A stretch of 64,000 bases of DNA from Clusia tigrina (taxonomy: Eukaryota > Arthropoda > Insecta > Diptera > Clusiidae): assembly GCA_920105625.2 (NCBI GenBank), contig OV050030.1, positions 98,892,152 through 98,956,151 on the forward strand, given 5' to 3'. Positions 36,622 through 49,762 of the stretch are shown here, piece after piece. The notes beneath the pieces are model-generated. The model did no database searches. It was not told where the DNA came from and saw only the letters and a list, made by a program, of their open reading frames with translations. The position numbers and the translations under genes are program-made. Each line of letters opens with the position of its first letter. Position 1 is the first letter of the stretch.

Positions 36622-36638
36622 AACACAGAAGCATACAC

Positions 36639-36684
<46 letters not shown>

Positions 36685-36880
36685 TTTTTATGTGTATGTA
36701 TATGTATATATATGTATATATACACGGATATGTTATATGTATGTATGTATATGTTTAAATGTATATATGTATATGTGTGTGTACATGTATATGTATTTTT
36801 ATATGCATATGGATATTTATAAGTATATGTATATGTATATGTATATGTACATCTCTATGTATATGTATAATTTAAATCAA
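36622..36880. repeat. microsatellite block between duplicated units (right)
   Basis: Mirror of 30111-30359: (TA)n, a T-run and TATG repeats. Confidence 0.9.
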
Positions 36881-37753
36881 CATCATCAACATCAACGGCA
36901 ACAGTAAAATTAACATCAGAACCACCAACAGCTAAAGACAGATAAAACGTATAAATGTTTAAATAAAAGTCAGGTGCCATCATAAGGCACCAAGATAAAA
37001 CATTTGAGTACACTAATTTATTTACACAACTCCATATCTGAGCTAGGTAGAACAGTTTACCCAGCAGTAGAACAGCATTCCCCATAAAGAAGAATTTGAT
37101 GAATTCTTTATAACACTAAAAGCAAGGCTAGAAGCATTGTTTAATAAACTGCTCATATCCAACACAATCCCTAGAGATATTATAAAATTTATAGATATTA
37201 AATGACCAGAATTAACAGATAACGGAGAATCCGATATTGAAACGGACGAACAACAAAAAATAGGCAAAATGACACCAATTGAATTCATCACAATAGCAAC
37301 AAAACTATTGCCTGAATTTGATGGGAAAGTAGAAAATTTAAGCAAAATCGTTAATGCTTTAGACGTGCTAAACTCAATCAAGGAAGATAATGAAGATTTA
37401 GCACTATCTCTATAATTAAAGCAAAACTCTCGCAAACAGCGAGTAGATTGCTAACAAACGAGCAAACTATTGAAGCAATCAAAAGCACTCTAACTTCATG
37501 TGTGAAACGCGAATCTTTGCTAAATATTGCAACTAGCCTACTAGGTGTCAAAGAACAAAATAAATGTGATATAGATCATGCATGGGAAATTGAATCACTT
37601 GCACAACAAGTCGAAAGTGCATACATTAGCTTATGGTATGACACCACAGGTCGCAAAAACACACTCAGCGAAGTATGTGGTCAAGGCCATAAAAACACAT
37701 ACGAGATCAGAAGATGTAAAAATGCTAATAAGAGCAGGTCAATTTAACATAGC
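36866..37753 (+). pseudogene. 412-like gag fragment, copy 5
   Basis: Near-identical to copy 4, with the same stop and shifts. Unlike copy 2 in the other arm it keeps the KIVNALDVLN segment. It ends at the TGTTCGCG start of the BEL 5' LTR at 37754. Confidence 0.7.
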
Positions 37754-38811
37754 TGTTCGCGCCGGAGCCCTCCTGACGGTGGCTGCTGCCTGCTCACAGT
37801 CACCATGAGATTCTGAGGGGGACTCAGTGCGGAGAGGATTCCCCTCATTGGGTCCCGCCAGGTCGTACAGCAGGCCGCAGCCATCTTTTCGCTGTGGTGA
37901 GAACGAAGGCGCAGGCGAAGCAGGAGAGCCATTGACGAAATAAGTTTCAGTTTCAGTCGAACCGTCGATCAAGCTCTTTCTATTCTACTTTTCGCTTGTG
38001 CATGCTATTGCCAGTGCCGCTATTCCGCTATTCCGTTGCGCATTCGGTGCCCTAGTTTCGCGAGTTTCTTTGTTCGTTGGTACGATTTAAGGCGGGTGTC
38101 ACACTCACAACTCTTGTGGGTCAGCTGTTCGGTTTTTCATATTGCGTGCGCATATCGCCACGACGAAGCAATATAGTCTACCAAATAAGTACTAGGAGCA
38201 TTTTGCTTTTGATTCTACGTATGCGTGAGGGTCTGCAGCATACTGCGGTGCCAACTGCCTTCACTGTTACGTGCGTACCTTTGTTGGTGAACCGGTAACT
38301 TACGCCGTTGCCGGTGGTTTTCCGTACTAACGGGTCAACAACTGTTAACGTGGTAATGGTAACGCGGTGTAATTAGGTTCGCAGTCCGCAGCTCACAGCG
38401 CTGCCGACGCCTTTTTACAGCAAACCGTGTGCCGGTGCTTGAACATCCCCATATTACTACGCTGCAAAATACGTATACTCTTCGATCTCCGTACATCACA
38501 GTTTTCGCAGCTCACAACGCTGCAAACTTTTTCTTTTTTTTCTCTTTTATATTACCCTGTACCGGTGTACCCACGAGTGACGCAAGGTCCGGGTCACATA
38601 CTGCAGCTCATAGCGCTGCATTGGGTATTTCAGGTTGGGGTTCTACTTCAATTTTTCGAGTGTAGTTGCTCATAGCTGTCGTCACTGCCTTGACTTCGCG
38701 TAGTCCATTCCTACTGGGGACTGTCTATTACGTTGGGTGGACTTTTCAGTGATAATAAGGCGGGTGTTATATCAGTCACGTCAGCGGGTCAACTGTGTAC
38801 ACATCTATTTT
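37754..38811 (+). repeat. BEL 5' LTR, short form, right arm
   Basis: It begins TGTTCGCGCC and ends near ACACATCTATTT. About 680 bp of the long form is missing between GATCAAGC and CGCTTGTGC. The following TGGTAACTGGGTG is the likely primer-binding site and BEL gag follows, so this is the 5' LTR of the nested BEL element. Confidence 0.75.
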
Positions 38812-39802
38812 GGTAACTGGGTGTATCGGCGTGAACTTGTAGTGTTTCCCCGTGTTCTGCTTGCGTTTTGCCATCATTGAGCTGCGTTCTCAGGTCAAAC
38901 GGTCTGCGACTATGCTTACTCCGCTGATAGACGCGGCTGATAGCCTGACCGCGTTTGTTACTGAGTTCGAGCGAAACTCGTCCACCTTGAATATCTTCGC
39001 CTTGATCTGACTGAATTGGACCTATGGCAGGCGTTGAAGGAGGCGAAGGCTGCAGCGGTCATTGAAGCGAATTTAGATGAAAAACACACAGCCATTAAAG
39101 AGTCCATACGGCAACGATTCACAGCAAGTTTTGCCAGGTATAAACAGGGTCATGCTCGGATCAGTGGTCTAATGCAATCCCTGACCGTCCTTCCAGCGGT
39201 GCCTTCCGAGGCGTCTGCTGAGCTGTCTTCTCAATCACATAGTATCCCGGTGCCTCCCTGTGATATTGAGATTTTCGGGGGGGAGTACTCCAAGTGGATC
39301 ACCTTCCGTGATATGTTCACGGCGCTATTCCTTCGGAACGCTCGTCTATCTAACATCGAGCGGCTGTACCACTTAAGAGCAAAGACTAGGGGAGGCGCGA
39401 GAAATCGTGGACCAAAGCCAATTGACCCATAGCCGTTTTGATCAGGCGTGGGCGAGGCTTACTGCCCGGTACGATAATCGGCGCAAGCTTATTAATTGTC
39501 AGCTGAAGTTCTTATTTACGATGCGTACCATAGGTAAAGAAAGTGGGTCGGAGCTAAAAAGGCTGCAGCGGGTTAGCAACTGCATTATGGCGCTGCAGGA
39601 GCTGTCGGTAGATGTAGGCAGTTGGGATCCAATTTTTATATACTAGAGTTCCATTCGGTTGCCGGAGAGGACCATTTCTCTTTGGGAGCAGTCCTTTGCA
39701 GATCATGCGGATATACCGACTTGGGTGGCGATGGAGGAGTTCCTCTCGAAATGGTTCCAAACTTTGGAGGCGGTCTTTGATGTATGCCAAGCGGATCATG
39801 CG
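38812..39802 (+). pseudogene. BEL/Pao gag, 5' part
   Basis: A primer-site-like TGGTAACTGGG (38811-38821) is followed by a short leader. The frame from about 38870 (FAIIELRSQVKRSATML) shifts near 38990 into 39016-39432 and then 39407-39646. DUF1759-type BEL capsid signatures are CDIEIFGGEYSKWITFRDMF and LIERLYHL-like sequence, then FDQAWARLTARYDNRRKL. 39659-39802 continues with ISLWEQSFADHADIPTW to the errantivirus insertion at 39803. The product would form the particle shell. Three or more frameshifts. Confidence 0.85.
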
Positions 39803-40191
39803 AGTTACGTTCCAGACGCTCCCCAATACCTTTTTTCCGCTAAAATCATTTCTTATTTCCCCAGAAAAATATTTTCAACGGAAACGCTGAAAATATTTTC
39901 CCACACAATTAATTTAGTGTATACTTTATGCACCTTTCATTTTCGCTGATAAAGCATATTTCTCACACAAACTCATTGTAGTATATGTTTTATGCACCTG
40001 ACATTTTTGCTGATAAAGCATATCTAGGCATTTTAGAATTGAGGAACGAGGTAGCTTAAGATATTTTAAGTTAGTCTTAAGATTCACGACAACTGTTAAA
40101 GTCGTAAAATTTGCAACAAAATAAATAAACGTTAAATATTCTAAAGAATAGTGTTTTATTTTTCTTGTCAAAAGACATTAAAAACCTAATT
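39803..40191 (+). repeat. errantivirus 5' LTR (389 bp)
   Basis: AGTTACG...CCTAATT. Two imperfect internal repeats each contain CTGATAAAGCATAT. It is followed directly by the GGCGCAGTCGGCGG primer-binding-site-like sequence (40192 on), of the type seen in 17.6/297 relatives. 40207-40399 is an AT-rich leader. Confidence 0.92.
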
Positions 40192-40399
40192 GGCGCAGTC
40201 GGCGGAGTTAATATCAAAAGATATAAATAATCGAATCTAAAAGTGAAACAAACAGTGCAATTAATAAACTCGGTTGATAAACAAATTAAAAAAAAAGAAA
40301 AAGTTAAGCTAAATAAAAATATAGCTAGCATTTTGATAAACAAATTTAAAAAAAAAAAAGTGAAGCTGAATAAAACTAGAAAATCGTGGACTTTAACTC

Positions 40400-41616
40400 A
40401 TGAACCGCAACAAAGCTTTTGATTTAAATCGCCCACTTAACCAAAGCAAAATGGCAGAGCCAGTGGCAGAACTCGAGGCGATAATTCGACAGCAGGAAAT
40501 CAAAATTAGGCAGCAACAGGAAATCATAGAAATACAGCAGCAGCAACAACAACATACCCAAAATAATCTAACAGCCGCTCAACCAGTAATTTACCAACAA
40601 GAAGGATATCAATTCAACATGACCGCAAAGGATGTCATCGAAAAATTTCGGCGCTTGATACCTCTTTCGGAAAACCACAGCCCAAGGTCATTTATAAACG
40701 CTGTGGATGCAAGTCTGTCACTATGCGGAACGAACGGGAATTTAGTGCAGTTTTGCCTCCGAATTGTGGCAGATGAAAAAATTCAGGGCGACGCTGGTCG
40801 AAGGGTGAGGGAACTGCCAAGCGGTGCTTCTTGGGAAGAAATGAAGACGAAAATTCTTCAAACATCTAATCCAAGGAGAACCTATGGGGAAATTTTCAAT
40901 CTTTGTCGGACGGTGAAAGTAAGAAATTTAAGAGAACTATTTAATATTTTTGAAAATTGTAAATTTGATATTAATGACTTATATTTATCTGATCCGTTAA
41001 AACCTGGTATCTATAGAGTAGAGAATGTAGATAGGGACCTGGTAGATATATTACTAGAAAAAATTGACGGACCGATTAGAGCACATACGAGTATTAATGA
41101 AAATGAAAGCCTAAATGAAATAATAGTAACATATACAAAATTAAAGTTATTAGACGACAATAGGGCGATTTCTTATGACCATAAAAAATTTTTTAATAAA
41201 AACCACTCCCATTTTGAAAAACGAACAAGTAATAACTATCAATCCGCTCAAAAAAAAGTTTTAACAACTTCAATCAAAGAGCAAAGTTCAACCAAAATAA
41301 CGACTGGCAACAGAGGTCGAACCCTCCACAACAACAAAACTTTAATAACTATAATCAAACTGAAGACTTGAACAGAAAAAACGAGCCACGACAGAAATAC
41401 AACTCAAACTTTTTCCAAAATCGAAACTCGAATTTTAACAATTCAAGTCAAACTCGAAATTCGAATTATCAAAACCGAAATTCTTATCAAAATAGTAGAC
41501 AAACCCGACAAACAAGTTTTTCTAACCAACAACCCGAACCTATGGATATCGGCAATTTGCACGAAAAGGAAGATGTAAATTTTTTCACAATGCCTCCTCC
41601 TGCAGATTACCCATAA
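40400..41616 (+). pseudogene. gag: errantivirus gag, right copy
   Basis: 40400-41371 encodes a capsid-type protein with a Gln-rich, predicted coiled N-terminal segment (near residues 25-55) and a conserved central region. The true C terminus lies in the next frame and ends with an Asn/Arg/Gln-rich tract and PEPMDIGNLHEKEDVNFF (41368-41616). The frame change sits at an A-run near 41250 and is present in both arms. There is no CCHC knuckle, as usual for this group. Confidence 0.82.
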
Positions 41617-44600
41617 TAACCCTTACAATTGGCAATAAGAAAGTAAAATGTCTCATAGATACCGGATCTGATACCAGCATAATAAAACCAAATTTTTTAG
41701 AAAATTCATTCCCCACACAAAAACTTACTACACCCTTTTGGTCTGAACAATAAATGGAATTAATCAAGTGACACATAAAATAATTACCCCTATTCGTAGA
41801 GAATTCAATGTCTCGGGCACCTTCTCTTGGAAGGTGATTGATTTTGATAACATAAATTATTCCACTATAATAGGTCAAAATTTTCTTATCCCTCTTAAAG
41901 CTAAGGTTGATTCAGAGAAAAATTTAATTACCATTTTAGAAAATACCCTACATTTTGGAAGTTTCACACCATACAATAGCCAGGAAATATGTGCACTTGA
42001 ATACAGCGATATGCAAAATTTAGATTTAGAGCATTTAAACTCTGAAGAAAGCCACTTGATTAAAAATTTATTACGAGGATTTAATGAATTATTTTATAAA
42101 GAAAGAGATAAACTCTCCGCCACCCAGGAAATTAGACACAAAATAATAACTACGACGGACCAACCTATATATTCCAAAATTTACCGAGTACCACAAGTAC
42201 ACGAACAAGAAATTCAAAAACAAGTAAGAGAAATGTTGAAACAAAACATAATTAAAGAAAGCAATTCACCGTATAATAGTCCTTTGTGGGTAGGGCCAAA
42301 GAAGATAAACAATTCCGGCGTTCAAAAATGGCGAGTTGTGGTCGATTATAGAATATTGAATGAAATCACTATAAACGATAAATGCCCAATTCCTAATATG
42401 GATGGAGTCCTCGACAAGTTAGGCAAAGCTCAATATTTTTCTTCTATTGATCTTGCTAAAGGATTCCACCAGATCTTGATGAAAAAAAATGATATGGAAA
42501 AAACCGCTTTTTCCACCCCTTTTGAGTATTATGAATTTATAAGAATGCCATTTGGGCTTAAGAACGCCCCGTCAACCTTCCAGAGACTCATGAATTCCGT
42601 GCTTCGTAATTACATAAATAAAATATATGTGGTCTATTTGGACGACATCTTGATATTTAGCACATTGTTATCCGAGCATATAGAGAACATGAGAAAAATT
42701 TTTCAAAAACTAAGGGAAGTGGGACTTAAAATCCAAATTAACAAATGCAATTTCTTAAAAAAAGAAGCTGAATTTTTAGGGCATGTACTTACACCTGAAG
42801 GTATAAGGCCAAACCCAAACAAGGTTGTGGTGATTCTAAAATTGAAGCTCCCGACAACACAAAAGCAAATTACATCATTTTTAGGCATCACAGGTTTCTA
42901 CAGAAAATTTATTAAAGACTATTCCAAAATAGCATATCCTATGGTAACGTATTTCAAAAAAAAAAATGCAAAGGTCAATATAAGAGACCCAAACTACATA
43001 GTTGCTTTTGAGAAACTGAAGGACATTCTAACATATCCTCCTATTCTGAGGTACCCTAACTTCAATAAACGTTTAAGCTTACTACCGACGCCAGCAATTT
43101 TGCAATTGGTGCAGTTTTATCCCAAGAAGGCCATCCAATTTCGTTTGCGTCGCGAACTTTAAACAACCATGAACAAAATTCCTCCACCATCGAAAAGGAA
43201 TTATTTGCGATAGTTTGGGGAGTGAAGTACTATAGGCCTTATATTTTTGGAAGAGAGTTCGATCTGCAAACGGATCATCAACCACTTAAGTGGTTGCAAG
43301 CAAAGAATTCAGGCAAAGACATAAACCCAAGACTGCAACGATGGTTAGTACAGTTAGGGGAATATGATGCAAAAATCGACTATATTAAAGGCAAAGAAAA
43401 TAAAATAGCTGATTTTCTAAGCCGAATCAATTGCGATACTTGCGAAATAAATAGAATCGAAACTAGTAGCTCAAAAAACGATTCAGTACCCTTTTCTGAA
43501 GATGAAGGAAAACCTGAAAAAATTACAACAAGGGCAGTTATACACCGTGAACCTAACAGTCCTAAAAAACCAATAGAATCAAATCAAATTCTAAAAACTA
43601 ACGCACTAGATTTCGACAATTTGGGAATCACCTTAAACGAAATGCTTATGATTAAAAATTTAAATGTTGGAGAGCATGAGGAGCAGTCAGCAGCTGACAT
43701 GGCAGTTCAAACTGACCATTCTCAAGAATAAAACTCAAACGAAATTGTAAGCATTAATAGCCATGGCGAACCAGCAGAGGCCGAAACTGTGCATTCACAA
43801 GCTGAGAACTTTAACGACCATTTCCCTATTCTCGACACAATTGTAAACCGTTTTAAGATCCAATTAATTTTAGTAGAAAGTAAGGAAGTTGAGATGACAA
43901 CTATTTTCAATAACAAAATAATTTTTATCGATAAACAAGACCTTTATTCTAAAAATGTTATCAATATAGTCCGAAGACATATTGATAAGAAAAAAGTTGC
44001 GATATTTTCTGAGCGCAATGATCATCAATTCCATAAATTACAACGAATTTTATTGGATACATACCCAAGTGCAAAAAGGATACCTTTTGTGAAATGTAAT
44101 TATATTGCTAAGGATATTCTAGATGAAGATTAACTAAATAAACAGATATCACTTTTCCATAAACACGAAGTAGGTCATGCAGGAATTATGCCAAAGTATG
44201 AGGGTATAAAACATAAAGTTTATCACCCACAATTCAAAACTAAATTACATGAAATTATTAACAATTGCGACATATGTTCCGGAGGAAAATATGACCGCAA
44301 TCCAATCACAAACCACACTAAATGAAACTGTCCATGTGGATACTTATGTTAATAGTAAGCAATCATTCATAATTTTCATTGACAAATTCTCAAAACATGC
44401 TGTCTGTTTTCATCTACCTGATAGAAATAATCAGACCATTATAAGTAAAATAAATGAATTTTTAGCAATAAAAGGGCCTATTAAAAAATTTGTCTTTGAT
44501 AACGAATTCAATTCCAAAAATGTAAAAGATTTCTTAACACAAGAAAGAATCGAATTTCATGCCACAAAACCAAATAGTCATACAGGAAGTTCGGATATTG

Positions 44601-44917
44601 AACGCCTAAATAATACTTTAACGGAAAAAATTAGGACGCTTAATCTCGAAGAAAAACTCCCAATAGTTACCCAAATGACGAAAGCCATAACATTTTACAA
44701 TAACACAGTTCACAGCACTATCAAATGTACTCCATTTGACATAATAAATGGAACAATAGATCATGAACTTATCAGAAGAAGAATAGAAAGTAGGAAAAAG
44801 CAGACTATTCAAAAACTGAACCGCAATATGGAATTACAAAGAAAAAAAAGAAACAGGGTTTATAAAGAACTACAAAAGTTTAAGGCACAAAGAAGAACCA
44901 AAATTTATAAAACTTAA
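41606..44917 (+). pseudogene. pol: errantivirus pol, right copy
   Basis: The protease shows CLIDTGSDTSIIK (near 41650), followed by stops near 41750. RT is open in 41768-43162 with KWRVVVDYRILNE, FSSIDLAKGFHQI and VVYLDDILIFS. A frameshift near 43080 leads to RNase H in 43222-43731 ([23 protein letters not shown]). 43789-44133 and 44150-44280 give the spacer and HHCC finger. Integrase in 44249-44917 has VHVDTYV, VFDNEF and DIERLNN. It lacks the 132-bp deletion of the left arm and keeps more open frame. Confidence 0.87.
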
Positions 44918-44961
44918 TTTAGAAAATATCCATTCAACAAATATAAAAAGACCCTCTAAAT

Positions 44962-46366
44962 TTGCAGGTGCTGGTATTCACAATGATGTTGATGATGCAC
45001 ATGACCAAAACACAGGGAATACTTCAATTCAGCCCAATTATTGAAGAGTCGGGTTATGCACAAATCAAATTGCGAAAACTCGAAATAGTTAACCAATCTA
45101 CTACAATTCTACATGTAATTGACACTATAGAACTAAACAACATTGGGAACCAAATCGAAAACAATATCAATAATTTAGATTTGCATAACAGGGAAATTAT
45201 TGAAGTAGAAATAAAAACTATAAAATCAAAACTTAAATCAATTACTCCGTTAGAACATAGAAACAAAAGGGGATTGTTTAACTTCATGGGCAATGCCTAC
45301 AAATGGCTAGCCGGGGTAATGGACGACGATGACCGACAAGAAATAATCCAACATCTCGACGTTATCGACAAAAACAGTCATAATGCTATAGATACAGTCA
45401 ACAAACAAATTTATATAAATACACACTTCAACGAGTCAATCCAAATACTAAAGTCAGCTATAGAAGACGACAGAGCAAACATAAAAAATACTATAGACGA
45501 ACTAAAGAAAAGACACAATGAAATTATACGACGACTTTTGTATGCTGACCAAATGTTTACACTTACTTACCTAAAAAGAAAAATTGAACACATACAGGAC
45601 AACATAGCATCCGCTAAGAACCATATTTTACACCCTAGTATACTGACATCTGAGGAAATAGACAAATTTGACATAGACTTCTTTAAATTAAGACTTATGA
45701 AAATCGACGTTTTAAAATACAAAGAAGGCCTAGTTATTCTTGCAATAAAAGTACCAACAGATTTTATGGAAGAAGAAATTGAAAATACTTTTTATACCTA
45801 CGAGGAAAATGTAATGCTAAAAAACCTAAAACGAAGCAAAAATTGTATTTTTAGAAACAAATGCCAATTAATTTTTGGACAATAAAACAAAAATAGAGCA
45901 AATTGATGATGAAACAATCGTTGTAAAAAATTCTGTAGATATTAAAATTGTAAACAAATGTGACCAACGAAATTTGACAATTGACGGAAACTATTTAATA
46001 AGTTTCGCTAATTGCGAAATTGAAATTGATCATGAAAAATTTTTTAATCAAAAAGAAGTAATGAACGATAAATTTGTCTACCCTGTTAACAAATTAAATC
46101 AGTCATATGAAATTGAACCACATTTTAAGAAAATACCAATTGAAAATTTCAAGAACAACGAAGCTATCGAATAATTAATTTTCCATAAAAATATTTCCTA
46201 TGGAATAAACGCAACCTTTTTATTATTAGTTGTCATGATAATTCTAATTGTAATATATATTTTCAAAAAAAGAAACAGTCAAATTAAAATAGTCAATAAG
46301 ACGAAAAAAAATACTTTTGAAGATATTGAACTCAAGACTATTAAAGACAAATATCTCTTGAAGTAA
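44962..46366 (+). pseudogene. env: errantivirus env, right copy
   Basis: The first frame (44962-45885, 307 residues) has a hydrophobic signal-like N terminus, an RNKR cleavage-type site at residues 100-103 followed by GLFNFMG, and long helical stretches. A frameshift near 45880 leads to 45875-46174. This arm has an extra in-frame TAA (46172-46174) not present in the left arm, followed by the transmembrane segment and basic tail to about 46366. It would be a fusion glycoprotein and is inactive here. 46367-46612 is an AT-rich tail ending in a purine-rich AAGGGGTGAGA before the 3' LTR. Confidence 0.85.
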
Positions 46367-46612
46367 AAATTAAATTGAACTCTTAATAATTATTGTTTAA
46401 CTATAAGAAACTAGTAAGTTAAAGAAATTTTGTTTTCAACTTTAATAATTGTACTACTATTATATTTTTGTTTAAGTAATTTTTTTTAGTAAGACTAAAT
46501 TGTTTGATGTTAATTTGTATGATACTCGTTCTCAAACTTAAAAAGCCAATCGGGATTTAAATAAAAAAATATATATGACGACTCAGGAGAGTCTTTTGTC
46601 TAAGGGGTGAGA

Positions 46613-47008
46613 AGTTACGTTCCAGACGCAACCCAATACCCTTTTTCCGCTAAAATCATTTCATTAAGCTTATTTCCACCGAAAAATATTTTTAACGGAA
46701 ACGCTGAAAATATTTTCCCACACAATTATTTTAGTGTATACTTTATGCACCTTTCATTTTCGCTGATAAAGCATATTTCTCACACAAACTCATTGTAGTA
46801 TATGTTTTATGCACCTTACATTTTTGCTGATAAAGCATATCTAGGCATTTTAGAATTGAGGAACGAGGTAGCTTAAGATACTTTAAGTTAGTCTTAAGAT
46901 TCACAACAACTGTTAAAGTCGTAAAATTTGCAACAAAATAAATAAACGTTAAACATTCTAAAGAATTGTGTTTTATTTTTCTTGTCAAAAGACATTAAAA
47001 ACCTAATT
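46613..47008 (+). repeat. errantivirus 3' LTR (396 bp)
   Basis: AGTTACG...CCTAATT. It has 7 bp more than the 5' LTR (ATTAAGC-type insertion near 46665). The ATTTTCGCTGATAAAGC motif is at 46756-46772. Confidence 0.92.
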
Positions 47009-47012
47009 CGCG

Positions 47013-48390
47013 CGGGAGCCTGCGGGGAACCGCTCAACACCACTCCGTAATAGCCACGTGCAGGCTCATCAGGCAAGGGTCAGTCCGGAAGGGTGTAAGA
47101 TATGTACACTACCAGGCCATCGGGTCTCCCACTGCTCTACTTTCATCAACGCTGATGTATGAGAGCGAAGAGGATGGGTAAACCGCTTCCACTTGTGCGT
47201 GAATTGTTTGAAAGGGGATCATTGTGTGACAAATTGCACGAGTAAATACCGGTGTTTTACGTGCCAAGAGCGGCACCACACTCTGCTACACCGTGAGCCG
47301 CCCCCGAACCGGAGCATAAGAGCCCCACCACGCACGACGCCACCTCGAGGCAGACGACCATCCAACGGACGCAACGCGGCCACCACGTCGGCTCAAACTG
47401 CTACACTATCTTTTGCCCACGCTGCACAGGTGGTACCCGCTACAGTCCAGGGACGATCCGGTCCATATCGAGCCCGAGGTCGGCTAACCAAACGCGTGCT
47501 TTTAGGTACCGCCATTATTCACGTCTGGTATCAGGGAGTCAATTACATGGCTCGGGCATTGATCGACCCTGGGTCGGAAGGGTCTTTTATCTCAGATCAG
47601 CTCCAACGACGCCTGCGACTCCCTACGCGTACCGTGCATGCCCAAGTGTCCGGGGTAAGCAATGTGGTGGCCGCTAACGTGACAAAACCGTGCGACCTAA
47701 TGTTAGGGTCACCTCTCGGCAGTACTGTGCGGCTCCCGGTGTCAGCATTCCTGCTGCCCACCTTAACCAGCAAATTACCCTGACTAGGGGTATCCACGCA
47801 ACAATATGCCCAATTGGCCGGCTTACAACTGGCTGATCCAAGCCTTTCAAACTCTTCACAAGTCGACATTTTGATAGGGGGTGATTTATATCCGATAGTG
47901 TTGCTTGATGGGTTGAAGCGTGACGTTATTGGGTCATTAATTGCACAGGAAGCTGTATTTGGGTGGATTCTCACAGGACCCATGCCTGAGAGCTCGACAC
48001 AGACATTTTGTGCAAGGGTACAAATTGAGACCGGCCACCCGGTCGAAGAGCTCTTGCAGAGATTCTGGGAGGTAGAGCAGCCACCTAAGGAGAAACGGTT
48101 ATCGCCCGGTGACCAGGCGTGCCTGGACTTGTATTCCCGAACCACTTACAGAGAATCTTCTGGGCGGTATGTAGTAGAACTACCGTTCAAACCAAGGCAC
48201 CTGCCTGAGGAGTCACTTGGGGCTTCTCGGCACATTGCGTTAAAACAGTTCGAACGCAATGAAAGCAGAAAAACCAGTATGATTCCGTGGTACAGGAGTA
48301 TTTGACTCTTGATCATATGATCAAAGTCCCGCCTCCGCCTTCAGGCGCTCTTGCTCACTATTATTTGCCTCATCATGCGGTAATGAAACC
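47013..48390 (+). pseudogene. BEL/Pao gag knuckles, protease and RT N terminus
   Basis: It resumes BEL gag after the errantivirus. Zinc-knuckle cluster CKICTLPGHRVSHC (near 47090) is followed by CVNCLKGDHCVTNC and CFTCQERHHTLLH (47193 on). A basic Pro-rich linker comes next, then a BEL aspartic protease with ALIDPGSEGSFIS (near 47555). After an in-frame TGA at 47781-47783 come DILIGGDLYPIVLLDG and ILTGPMPE (47814-48305). The frame changes near 48260, then LTLDHMIKVPPPPSGALAHY leads to the gypsy C insertion at 48391. Confidence 0.85.
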
Positions 48391-48893
48391 TGTTGTGAGT
48401 TAGAACCAAACTACCTACGTGTAGTTTACTCACAGCACCGACTCCTAATAGATGCCACACTATGTTGAATTAGCATGTGCTAAAACGGTGTTATAATAAG
48501 GCATACTTCTAGGGTCTAAGTGTTTCAAGTTAATGTGATCTGTGCAACATTATTATGTAAGCTTTTAGGGTATTACAGTTCCGCAGTCGAGTCGACGAGG
48601 GCAGCGTAATGCACCGTCGCCACTTTTGAAGTGGGTCAGTTGGCTTGACCAACTGACACCAATTAGCAGGTGCAGGACTGGAACACCAGAAAGGTCAGTT
48701 CACAGACTGAGATAGATGTTTAAAAAATAGTATATAGGTATTAGGTTTCGCAATAATAAATCTCTCTTGTGTTTTGAAACTAAGAAGTCACAGTGTTTAA
48801 TTTCTACGTTAGGGTTCTTGATTTTTCAGCCACGCGCCCGAAAGGACTGTGACAGGACGTCCCCAGTCAAGCAAGGACACGAGATCCCCAACA
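48391..48893 (+). repeat. gypsy C 5' LTR (503 bp)
   Basis: TGTTGTGAG...CCCCAACA. The two differences from the 3' LTR are at 48444 (C against T at 58444) and 48542 (G against T at 58542). ATAATAAATCTC near 48754 may include a polyadenylation signal. Confidence 0.95.
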
Positions 48894-48896
48894 TTT

Positions 48897-48914
48897 TGGC
48901 GCAGCCGGTAGGAT
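48897..48914 (+). promoter_or_regulatory. gypsy C primer-binding site
   Basis: TGGCGCAGCCGGTAGGAT lies 3 bp inside the LTR, the expected position for tRNA priming. It resembles the TGGCGCAG-type sites of other insect gypsy elements. The tRNA identity is not established. The leader 48915-49729 holds no recognised gene. Confidence 0.65.
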
Positions 48915-49762
48915 GGACCTATTGGAGTAATCCCAGGGCAAGGAACCCTGAAGCAGAGAGGCATCCTGCAACGAATTCAAAGGACCTCATCGAAGGACAC
49001 TGTGGAATAAAGATGTCATCGAAAAAAAATTTTGGGTGAGTAGAGTGTATAATAGCGTAATCTATGTAGATACTTCTGCGACCCTGAAGGCGCCGTAGCG
49101 CTGGTCAAAGAAGTTGCAACCTACAGGCGCGTTTGCGCTGTTGCACGCAGCTTTGAATGGCAACCATAAACCGTCAGTATGATCGGACAGTCTATGTATG
49201 TTCATCCTAGCTGTGAGGATTTTTTTGGTAGGGGTTTTGTGTTTGTTTGTCGGTAGGGATATATTTGGATACACATTTTTTCACTTTTGTCACAATGAAA
49301 TACCATGAGCTTAGTGTATTAGGAATAATATAAATGTTTTTATTACGTTGCGCATACGTTACGGGTTTATTTTTAAATATGGATTCAAATTTCCGGGAAT
49401 GAATTAAGACACTTTTGCCTGTAAATACAATTTCGGTTTTTACAAATATATGGCCTTTTCCATGGATTTTTGGAGTATTAAAGATGGTGAGAGGAAATCA
49501 AGGACTATCTGTGAGGAAGTTAAGGACCAATTTGCACTGAGGGAAGGACTTAATGGACGCCGGTAGACAGCGGAACTTTATGATGGAAAACAAGTATAGC
49601 AGAATATGTATATAAAGATAGAATTTACGGTGGAATGTTTTTTTTTAAATAACTCTGTTTTGAATCATTAAGTAAGATCGAATAAAATATTGTAACAACT
49701 TTTAACAAATATTGGATTTTTATTTGTAATTGGGATACGCCATCTGCTCTGGCATTTGGGAT

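Larger units (their letters stand above)
39803..47008 (+). mobile_element. errantivirus (env-bearing gypsy), right copy, 7.2 kb
   Basis: A complete-length insect endogenous retrovirus with LTRs of 389 and 396 bp and gag, pol and env. The 4-bp flanks are TGCG (39799-39802) and CGCG (47009-47012), an imperfect duplication. Excising the element plus one flank restores the BEL gag frame across the site. The two LTRs differ at about 12 sites plus a 7-bp indel, so it is clearly older than gypsy C. Each gene has at least one break. Confidence 0.92.

Noticed and set aside
34883..36630. Solo-LTR insertion with its own target duplication (AACAC near both ends of the long BEL LTR)
   Set aside because: AACACAG occurs before and after the LTR, but the bases do not abut a consistent TG...CA boundary. 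The 3' end of the LTR is uncertain, so I do not claim a target duplication.
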